From assembly GCF_002868735.1 (NCBI RefSeq), contig NZ_CP025611.1, positions 242,501 through 306,500 of the forward strand: a DNA stretch of 64,000 nt, read 5' to 3'. The notes under the pieces were generated by a model. The model was not told where the DNA came from and searched no databases. It was given only the letters and a program-made list of their open reading frames with translations. Positions 8,870-18,853 of the stretch are shown here, in pieces. The position numbers and the translations under genes are program-made. Numbering within the stretch: the stretch's first letter is position 1; every line of letters starts with the position of its first letter. The stretch comes from Niveispirillum cyanobacteriorum. Its GTDB lineage: Bacteria > Pseudomonadota > Alphaproteobacteria > Azospirillales > Azospirillaceae.

Positions 8870-10261
8870 ATGAAGCAAACCATAGTATGCGCGCTGGGTG
8901 TGCTTGGCTTCACGCTTGCCGGCCAGGCCGGTGAGCCGCTGATCCACCCGCCGCCGCCCGGCAAGGCCTTCTGGTCCAGCGCCAATGATGATTATACCGT
9001 CCGTGTGAGGCAACCGGGCGGTTCCTGGCGCGATCTCTATGAATATCGTGTTCGGGTCGATAATGATCAGAAACGCGATGCCAGCATGGTCCTGTTCGAC
9101 ATGGATGGGCCGGTGGAGGTCGCTGTCCGCCGCAACAACGGCGATGTCCGGCGGGTGCAAATCCGCCCCGCATCGGCGGGTGTGGAGCCGACCCTCCACG
9201 GGGACACGGCCATTTTCCGGTTGGATCAACCCCGCAAGCTGTCGGTGGAGTTCGATGGCGACCGGTTGGGCAATCTGCACCTGTTCGCCGGTGCCATACG
9301 GCCCCCGGTTCCGGCGCAAGATAGCCCCGGCATCAAGGTTTTTGGACCCGGCATCCATGTGCCGCCGGAAGGGGCTGACCGCTTTGTCATTCCGTCAGAC
9401 ACGCGGGTCTATTTTGCGCCCGGCGCCATTCTGGAGGGCGGTATCGACCTGCGCGGAACGCTCAATGTGCAACTGACCGGTCACGGCCTGATCACGAAGG
9501 CAAAGGATGAGGGCATTCTGGTTGCCCATGCCCGGAATATCGGGATCGATGGGCCGACTATCGTCAATCCTGGCCATTATTCAGTTCAGTGTGGGCAATC
9601 AACGGGCATCACAATCACGGATTTCAAAGCGATCAGCATCGGCAGCTGGACTGACGGCCTCGATTTCATGAGTTGTTCGGATGTGCGCGTGGATGATGTC
9701 TTCCTGCGAAATTCCGATGATAATATCGCTATCTATGGCGGCCGCTGGGATTATCGGGGCGACGCACGTAATTACCTCATCACCCGTGCGATCTTGTGGG
9801 CTGACATTGCGCACCCCGTTAATATCGGCCTGCATGGCACGCCGGGTGCTGCCGAAACCATTGCCAACCTGACATTCCGCGATATCGACATCCTGGAACA
9901 TGATGAGGATGATCCGGAATACCAGGGCGCGCTGGCCATCTCCAACAGCGATGGCAATCTGGTACGGGATGTTCTGTTCGAGAATGTGCGCGTGGAGCGG
10001 ATCGAGGAGGGGATGCCCTTCAATTTTCGCACTGTTTTCAACAAAAGCTACAGCCACGCCCACGGGCGCGGGGTGCAGAATGTCACCCTGCGGAATGTCC
10101 AGTTCCGCGAAGCGGGAACCAATCGCCCGGTGATAGCTGGGCATCCTGATGGTGGTCCGGTTCAGAACGTCCTGATTGAGGATGTTTCCATCGAGGGCCG
10201 GCCATTGACCGCTGCCGATATCGACATTGGTGGCGGGGTAACTAGTGTGCGCATCCGCTAA
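8870..10261 (+). CDS. Right-handed beta-helix glycoside hydrolase (GH28/GH49-like)
   Basis: A 463-residue exported protein. A signal peptide covers residues 1-20, an N-terminal beta-sandwich about 40-160, and a parallel beta-helix the rest. The helix carries a TDGLD motif (Asp262) and an NSDDN motif (Asp283, Asp284). These match the three catalytic aspartates of clan GH-N (GH28 polygalacturonases and GH49 dextranases). The GGHG loop and C-terminal RIK of classical polygalacturonases are not seen, so the linkage cleaved is uncertain. The start at 8870 has GGAG seven bases upstream; the ATG at 8855 only overlaps the preceding stop. The two LacI operator copies just downstream belong to the next gene. 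Confidence 0.75.
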   Translation: MKQTIVCALGVLGFTLAGQAGEPLIHPPPPGKAFWSSANDDYTVRVRQPGGSWRDLYEYRVRVDNDQKRDASMVLFDMDGPVEVAVRRNNGDVRRVQIRPASAGVEPTLHGDTAIFRLDQPRKLSVEFDGDRLGNLHLFAGAIRPPVPAQDSPGIKVFGPGIHVPPEGADRFVIPSDTRVYFAPGAILEGGIDLRGTLNVQLTGHGLITKAKDEGILVAHARNIGIDGPTIVNPGHYSVQCGQSTGITITDFKAISIGSWTDGLDFMSCSDVRVDDVFLRNSDDNIAIYGGRWDYRGDARNYLITRAILWADIAHPVNIGLHGTPGAAETIANLTFRDIDILEHDEDDPEYQGALAISNSDGNLVRDVLFENVRVERIEEGMPFNFRTVFNKSYSHAHGRGVQNVTLRNVQFREAGTNRPVIAGHPDGGPVQNVLIEDVSIEGRPLTAADIDIGGGVTSVRIR

Positions 10262-10268
10262 CATAAAT

Positions 10269-10278
10269 TATCGTTATC
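10269..10278. promoter_or_regulatory. Candidate LacI operator, copy 3
   Basis: TATCGTTATC, followed by AG, lies 8 bp after the GH28-like stop codon and about 290 bp upstream of the TonB receptor. Confidence 0.55.
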
Positions 10279-10480
10279 AGACGTGTTCAGGGCCTGTTGC
10301 CGGGGTGCGTGTTGCGCCAACGCGATTTTTCCCTTGGATATTTTATCCATATTTTTCAGCATGATATGTCGGTTCATGGCTCCCGTGCGCCCGCTGCCGC
10401 TTCAGCTGGATTTTTACCCCGATTACAGCCCTGCAACAAAAGTGCAGGGGGGTGGCGAAATGAGGTTGACAGGTCATCCT

Positions 10481-10490
10481 GATAACGATA
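10481..10490. promoter_or_regulatory. Candidate LacI operator, copy 4
   Basis: GATAACGATA is the exact reverse complement of the other three copies. It lies 70 bp upstream of the TonB receptor start. Its flanks on the reverse strand give GGTATCGTTATCAGG, matching copy 1 on one side and copy 3 on the other. Confidence 0.6.
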
Positions 10491-10559
10491 CCTAATTTAT
10501 CAGACAAATAGAAACAACGACCGCCGCGCATGGCGCCGACGGTCCTGGGGAGGAGCGAT

Positions 10560-13439
10560 ATGAAGAATTTTCTGCAGGATAGCCTTGTCCGACTGCTGGC
10601 GACGGTTTCCGTGGCCGCATTGGCTCATTCCGCCTACGCGCAGACGGCTGGCGGCGATCAGCAGCTGGAAGAAATTGTTGTGACAGGCATGCGGGCCAGT
10701 CTGCAAACCAATGCCATGCTGAAGAAGAACGCCATCGAAGTGGTGGACAGTATCACTGCGAACGATATCGGCAAGCTGCCGGACCCCAGCGTGGCGGAGA
10801 CGCTGACCCGTGTGCCGGGCGTGCAGGCTTATCGTTTCGGGGGTGAAGCGGCGTCGCCGGTTGGCACCGGCTCCGGCATCACGGTGCGCGGCCTGACCGG
10901 TCAGACGGCATCCCGCGTCAATGGCCGCGCCTATTTCACCGCCGGTCAGCGCGAATTCAATATCGAGGGCATGGTGCCGGCCATGGTCGCGGGTGTCGAT
11001 GTCTTTAAGAACCCGACCGCGGAGCATATCGAGGGCGGCATCGGCGGCGTCGTCAATGTCCGTACCCGTCGCCCGCTGGAGATGAAGGGCACGACCGCGA
11101 CCCTGTCCGTCGGTGGCCGCTACAACGATTTGTCCGAGGATGCCGAGCCGGAAATGTTCGGCCTGGTGTCGCAGACCTGGGACGTGGGTGATGGGGAGAT
11201 CGGCGTCATGCTGGCCGGTGGCTACATGCGGACGGTCAATCGCGGCGACAATACGCCGGGTGCCGGCGGCATCTCCTATCGCCGCGCGATTAATGCCGCC
11301 AGCGCCGAATATGCGGCGGGTGCCGCGTCCGGTTTGTACAATTCCGCCTATGTCGGCCGTTCGGATGTCAATTATCTGGCCAATGTCACGCCGTCCAGCG
11401 TGACGGGCGACCGGTCCGGTCTGATCGCCGTGCTGGGTGAAAACCCGACAATCGGCTGGGAAAGCTACGTCCGTACCCGCAAGGGCGTGAACGGCATGGT
11501 GCAGTACAAGCCCAATCCCGACCTCGAACTCTATGTCGAGGGTCTCTACAATTTCTATCGCTATGACCAGGAATATGGGTTCCTTGGGTCCAGCAACAGC
11601 CGTTATGTCCGCAACCTGACGACAACGCCGTTCCAGGCGACCGAAGGCCTGACCAACCGCAACATCAATGGTGGCGCTGACGAGTTGCTGGCCGGCCGGT
11701 TGCTGACAGGCGGCACCTTCCTGGGCTCCGGCCTGTCCATCACGGAGGGTGGCAACCATGTGGATTATGAGACCACGGTCGTCGCCGGTGGCGGCAAGTG
11801 GCAGGCTGCCGACAATCTGGAGGTTGCGTTCGACCTTACTTATGTGAAGGCTGACCGCGATAATGATGGTCGCGGCCTTACATTCGCGTCGGCACCTGGG
11901 TTGAGCTGGGACCTGACCCGCGATCTGTCGACCCGTCCGACCAGCGTGACCATCGGCGGGCCCGATGTCGCCGCTGCCACCACCTGGAACTATAACCAGT
12001 ACGGGACCTATCCCAACACTTGGCGCGACGATGGTATCGCCGCCAAGGCCGACATCACCCGCTCTTTTGATGATGGCTTCCTGGAGAATGTGAAGTTCGG
12101 CTTCCGCTATGCCACGCAGAACGACACGTTCCGTGACTTCACTTTGGCTGGCAAGAACCTGACCACAAATGGTCTGGCCCTGGCCGCCAACGGGTCCAAT
12201 GCCATCAGCATGGGTAGCGTCGGAACCATTATCGCCACGCCGAACAATTTTATGGACGGCAAGATGGGCTATACCGGCGGTTACCTGATTTTTGATCCGC
12301 ATGCGCTGTATGGCGACACGATCAAGAACCTGTTCCCGCAGGCCGGCATCCTGACGGCGGGCACGGAGCCGGAAATTGCGGTCAATAACCGTCGGTTTGA
12401 GGAAAAGTCCTATGCCGGCTATGGCATGGCCAGCTTCCGTCTGATGGATGATGCCATCAAAGGCAATGCCGGCGTGCGTATCGTCAAGACCGATACCTAT
12501 GCCCGTGCCCAGGTCAACACCTCCACCGGCATCATGCCGAATGAGGCGACCAGTTCCTACACCGACGTTCTGCCCACGCTGAACATCATCGGTAATGTTT
12601 CCGACGATACGTTGATCCGCTTCGGTTACGGCAAGGGTATCACACGGCCTGATCCGCAGTCGCTCAACCCCTCCGTCGTTGTCAATGCGGGCAGCGGTAC
12701 GGCATCCGTCGGCAACCCCGATCTGAAGCCGCAGAAGGGTGACAGCTTCGATCTGTCCTTCGAACATTATATTTCTGGTGCCAACTACGCCTCCATCGGC
12801 TTCTTCTACAAGAAGGTTGATGGTTTCTTCAGCCAGATCGCGACCTGTGAAGCCGTGTCGGGCTTCACATATACCGGCGCCATCCTGAATGGCTGCTCCG
12901 GTGGTCAGTATCTTGTGACCCGCACCGTCAATGCGCAGCAAGGCTGGGCAAAGGGTGTGGAAGTCGCGGCACAAAGCTTCCTGGATTATGACTTCATCCC
13001 GGAATACCTGCATAATTTCGGCGCATCGGCCAGCTTCACCTATGTGGATACGAAGAACCCCGTGCTGCTGTCATCGGGCATTCTGGTGAACTCGGTCCAG
13101 CCCTTCACGTCAAAGTATAACTACTCCCTGACCGGGATGTATGAGGACGACTTCATGTCGGCCCGTATCGTCTACACCTACCGGTCGCGGGCACAGTTCA
13201 CGGCCATCGGTCTGAACCCCGTGGACAGCCGTTACATCCAGGCCTTTGGTCTGCTGGACGCGTCGTTGAACTTCAACCTGCCCGAAGGTTTCCAGATTTC
13301 GCTGACGGCATCAAACCTTACCAATGCCGCACCGAACCGCTTCTATGGCGAGCCCGGCTATTACACGGGCGTGGAACGCCAGCACTATGTCAATGGCCGC
13401 GTCTTTGGTGCGGCGTTGCGCTGGAAGTTCGGGGGCTGA
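10560..13439 (+). CDS. TonB-dependent receptor, carbohydrate-uptake type
   Basis: A 959-residue outer-membrane receptor. A signal peptide ends at AYA-Q, followed by a TonB box (EEIVVTG), a plug domain (VVDSITANDIGKLPDPSVAETLTRVPGVQ) and a 22-strand barrel ending in a C-terminal aromatic segment (RWKFGG). The length and plug wording match the large Xanthomonas/Caulobacter-type TBDRs that import oligosaccharides. There is no N-terminal signalling (STN) domain and no sigma/anti-sigma pair nearby, so control is probably by the LacI operators upstream. The start at 10560 follows a strong ribosome site; the frame is open upstream but without a signal peptide. Confidence 0.93.
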   Translation: MKNFLQDSLVRLLATVSVAALAHSAYAQTAGGDQQLEEIVVTGMRASLQTNAMLKKNAIEVVDSITANDIGKLPDPSVAETLTRVPGVQAYRFGGEAASPVGTGSGITVRGLTGQTASRVNGRAYFTAGQREFNIEGMVPAMVAGVDVFKNPTAEHIEGGIGGVVNVRTRRPLEMKGTTATLSVGGRYNDLSEDAEPEMFGLVSQTWDVGDGEIGVMLAGGYMRTVNRGDNTPGAGGISYRRAINAASAEYAAGAASGLYNSAYVGRSDVNYLANVTPSSVTGDRSGLIAVLGENPTIGWESYVRTRKGVNGMVQYKPNPDLELYVEGLYNFYRYDQEYGFLGSSNSRYVRNLTTTPFQATEGLTNRNINGGADELLAGRLLTGGTFLGSGLSITEGGNHVDYETTVVAGGGKWQAADNLEVAFDLTYVKADRDNDGRGLTFASAPGLSWDLTRDLSTRPTSVTIGGPDVAAATTWNYNQYGTYPNTWRDDGIAAKADITRSFDDGFLENVKFGFRYATQNDTFRDFTLAGKNLTTNGLALAANGSNAISMGSVGTIIATPNNFMDGKMGYTGGYLIFDPHALYGDTIKNLFPQAGILTAGTEPEIAVNNRRFEEKSYAGYGMASFRLMDDAIKGNAGVRIVKTDTYARAQVNTSTGIMPNEATSSYTDVLPTLNIIGNVSDDTLIRFGYGKGITRPDPQSLNPSVVVNAGSGTASVGNPDLKPQKGDSFDLSFEHYISGANYASIGFFYKKVDGFFSQIATCEAVSGFTYTGAILNGCSGGQYLVTRTVNAQQGWAKGVEVAAQSFLDYDFIPEYLHNFGASASFTYVDTKNPVLLSSGILVNSVQPFTSKYNYSLTGMYEDDFMSARIVYTYRSRAQFTAIGLNPVDSRYIQAFGLLDASLNFNLPEGFQISLTASNLTNAAPNRFYGEPGYYTGVERQHYVNGRVFGAALRWKFGG

Positions 13440-13472
13440 CCGGCCTCTGAGCATCCTCTATTTCCCTCCACT

Positions 13473-13504
13473 GGGAGCGGTCGGCTGGCCGCTCCCAATT
13501 TTTT
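13473..13504 (+). terminator. Rho-independent terminator after the TonB receptor
   Basis: An 8-bp perfect stem GGGAGCGG/CCGCTCCC with an 8-base loop is followed by AATTTTTTT. It separates the receptor transcript from the GH2 gene. Confidence 0.9.
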
Positions 13505-13594
13505 GTCTGCGGCAAAAGTAATACAAATCAGATAATTTATGTCATTCCCGCTGCTGCATTCGTTTATCATCTGGCTTCCATGATCGAAGGGTGA

Positions 13595-16846
<3,252 letters not shown>

Positions 16847-16889
16847 TCTGATCTGCCCCCCTGATTGTCACCGTTTATAAGTAGGGACC

Positions 16890-17610
16890 TCTGGTTTGGC
16901 ATTGGGGTTGAGGGACATTCAGGACCGGGGGCATGCCCCGGTCTTGAAAGGCGGGCGTGCCGCAGTCCGTGGAATAGGGGTTCATTCAGGCATTCATCGC
17001 GCAAGCGTCTGTTGAAACTTTCCACGAACGCGTTCTGAGTGGGTTCGCCAGGCTGGATATAGTGCCACTCGACCCCATTTGGCTTGCGTCCAGGCCAGGA
17101 TTGCCCTGGAAGTCAGTTCGGTGCCATTACCGCTGACGATCATCAGCGGCTTGCCCCGCACAGCGACAAGGGCATCCAACTCCCGCGCCACCCGCTTGCC
17201 GGACAGCGAGGTGTCGGCCACTAGGCCAAGCATCCGCGCGAGAAATCACCCACACCGGCCAGGATGCGGAACCGCCCTACGTCGCTGAACGCGTCAGACA
17301 CGAAATTCAGGCCCCAGCACTGGTTGGGAGCCTGCGGAAGAGTCATCGGCGCCCGCGTGCCCAGCGCGCGTTTACGACCCCGCCGCCGGCGTACCGCCAG
17401 CCCTTCCTCCCGGTAAATCCGCAGCAGCTTCTTATGGTTCACCGCCATACCCTCCTGGGTCAGCAGATATCCCAGACGCCGGGAGCCGAACCGCCGCCGC
17501 TCCGATGCCAACTCCCGCAGCCTGCCCCGCAAGGCACCGTCATCGGGGCGCCGTGATGGGTAGCGGATCGTCCGGCGTTGAGCCGCAGGCCTCACCACTT
17601 TTTCCTGCAA
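16890..17610 (-). pseudogene. IS3-family transposase orfB (integrase), frameshifted
   Basis: Three pieces of one DDE transposase lie in different frames. The first (17610-17221) has the HTH_21 segment RLGYLLTQEGMAVNHKKLLRIYREEG and the start of the rve domain, and ends in a stop. The second (about 17233-17080) has LVADTSLSGKRVARELDAL and [15 protein letters not shown]. The third (about 17025 downwards) has [15 protein letters not shown], then loses similarity. The first catalytic Asp (usually LDFVSD) reads LNFVSD and the second (usually VSDNGTE) reads VSGNGTE, so the active site is lost as well as the frame. Confidence 0.88.
16923..16943. repeat. 8-bp inverted repeat inside the IS remnant
   Basis: GACCGGGG and CCCCGGTC flank a 5-base loop. 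It sits exactly where the transposase reading loses family similarity (after the RHAR segment), which suggests a small insertion or a deletion junction. There is no T-tract, so it is not a clear terminator. Confidence 0.5.
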
Positions 17611-17857
17611 ACTCGCGCAGCATGGTGTTGTCCAGCATCGCCTTGGCCAGCAGCTTCTTCAGGCGGCTATTCTCATCCGCCACGCTTTTCAGCCGCTTGG
17701 CCTCCGAGACGTCAAGCCCACCCTATTTCGATTTCCAGGCCCAAAACGTCGCCTCCGAAACCCCATGCCGGCGGCAAATCTCCGCCGCCTTCTGCCCAAC
17801 CTCCTGCTCCCGCAGGATCCCCATAATCTGCTCTTCGCTGAAACGGCTCTTCTTTAT
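17600..17857 (-). pseudogene. IS3-family orfA (helix-turn-helix), nonsense-mutated
   Basis: The segment KKSRFSEEQIMGILREQEVG...HGVSEATFWAWKSK is a standard IS3 orfA HTH_Tnp_1 domain. Where the family starts MKKSRF, this copy has ATA at 17857, so the start codon looks mutated. A TAG at 17725-17723 sits where the family has Tyr (KYGG). After it the leucine-zipper part continues in frame (GLDVSEAKRLKSVADENSRLKKLL). Two lesions make it a pseudogene. Confidence 0.85.
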
Positions 17858-17924
17858 CCGATAGCCCTCCTCGGTCAGGAGGCCTCTACTCCACATCGCA
17901 AACATTTCCAGGGAGCAGGTCACC

Positions 17925-18839
17925 TCACGGCATATTCTTTTTCTTCACCGTCCATTTCGGATCTTTACAGAGCGTGCAGTCGGAGCCGGTAAAGGTGGCG
18001 CTGGCCTTGTCGATATTTTTCAGATGCCAGTTCAGCCAGTCGATGACGGCTGAACCCATCGCACCGCCGCCGGCCTCTCTCCAGGTGCCGCCATGCCCGA
18101 CATCCAGGTTGCCATTGAAGACGGGCAGGCCTTGAATGGCGTCGAAATCGGTCTCCGCACTTTTATAGGCCTGATCCTTCGGGCCCCCGATCAGATAAAG
18201 CACCGGGGTGTGGAGCTTGTGCAGGTCGGGTTCGGTGGCCGGCACGACGCCGGCGGGCTGCCGAATCGTGCCATCGGGGTTGGGGATACCCCCCCGGATA
18301 ATGCCGCTGTTGAGGACGACCACGGTTGATACCCGTTTGTCTCCACCCGCCGCGATAGCCTGAAGCCCGCCGCAGCTCTGTCCCATCACCGCGATCTTTT
18401 TTGTATCGAGACGACCGAAATAGGGGCTGCCTTTCCGACCATTTTCGGCAATCGCCCAGTCGATGGAACGGAACATCTGGTCGGTATTGTTCTGGGTGCG
18501 TGGAAGGTCCCGCATGCTGGCACCGGATTCCAGCGCCTGATTGATGGGACCGCCCGCCAGCACCAGATAGCCCTGTGCCGCAAGCTCGGTCAGGAATGTC
18601 TTGAAGGCGTTGCCGATATCGGCACAGCCACCATTGCCCCAGGCGACGATGGGCAGCTTGCCTGTCACCGCCGACAGATTTCCGGGACGATAAAGTGTGT
18701 GTGTCGGCAGGCTTGCATCCGCCTCCATCACCGCGGCCGGATTGGGGGGAGCCGTCGGCATCGGTGCCGTCTGCGCAATGGCTGTCAACGGCAGTGACAA
18801 TGCGAATAACGCCGCAGTAAGGGACATGCGCTTTGTCAT
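17925..18839 (-). CDS. Exported alpha/beta hydrolase
   Basis: A 304-residue protein with a signal peptide (cleavage near AIAQ, residue 23) and an alpha/beta-hydrolase fold. The nucleophile elbow is GQSCGG (Ser155). Asp222 in GGPKDQAY and His249 in VGHGGTW complete a plausible triad. The C-terminus carries DCTLCKDPKW (Cys288, Cys291), a motif shared with the C-terminal half of the protein at 32668-34173, to which it is paralogous. It starts 14 bp after the end of the upstream TonB receptor, so the two form an operon; the hydrolase probably de-esterifies whatever that receptor imports. The exact ester is unknown. Confidence 0.85.
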   Translation of the reverse strand: MTKRMSLTAALFALSLPLTAIAQTAPMPTAPPNPAAVMEADASLPTHTLYRPGNLSAVTGKLPIVAWGNGGCADIGNAFKTFLTELAAQGYLVLAGGPINQALESGASMRDLPRTQNNTDQMFRSIDWAIAENGRKGSPYFGRLDTKKIAVMGQSCGGLQAIAAGGDKRVSTVVVLNSGIIRGGIPNPDGTIRQPAGVVPATEPDLHKLHTPVLYLIGGPKDQAYKSAETDFDAIQGLPVFNGNLDVGHGGTWREAGGGAMGSAVIDWLNWHLKNIDKASATFTGSDCTLCKDPKWTVKKKNMP

Positions 18840-18853
18840 GATCGGTGCTCCCG

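Larger units (their letters stand above)
10262..10559. promoter_or_regulatory. Promoter region of the first TonB receptor
   Basis: This 298-bp gap holds two copies of the LacI-type 10-mer, at 10269-10278 and in reverse at 10481-10490, 212 bp apart. A perfect 7-bp stem-loop (CCCTGCA/TGCAGGG, 10429-10449) lies between them. Paired distant operators suit repression by looping. The receptor gene starts at 10560 behind a strong GGGGAGGAG site. No other gene is apparent. Confidence 0.6.
16849..17922 (-). mobile_element. Decayed IS3-family insertion sequence (about 1.07 kb)
   Basis: The ends carry imperfect inverted repeats: TGATCTGCCCCCCTGATTG from 16849 and TGACCTGCTCCCTGGAAATG read inwards from 17922. 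Between them are the remains of IS3-type orfA and orfB on the minus strand. The element lies 2 bp past the GH2 stop and 2 bp before the stop of the alpha/beta hydrolase, damaging neither. No flanking target duplication is obvious. The coding content is broken in several places, so it cannot move on its own. Confidence 0.8.

Noticed and set aside
10500-13013. An 837-codon open frame antisense to the first TonB receptor
   Set aside because: It mirrors the codon structure of the receptor gene, has no ribosome site and reads as low-complexity G/D/R/A-rich protein without a known domain. High GC content produces such frames.
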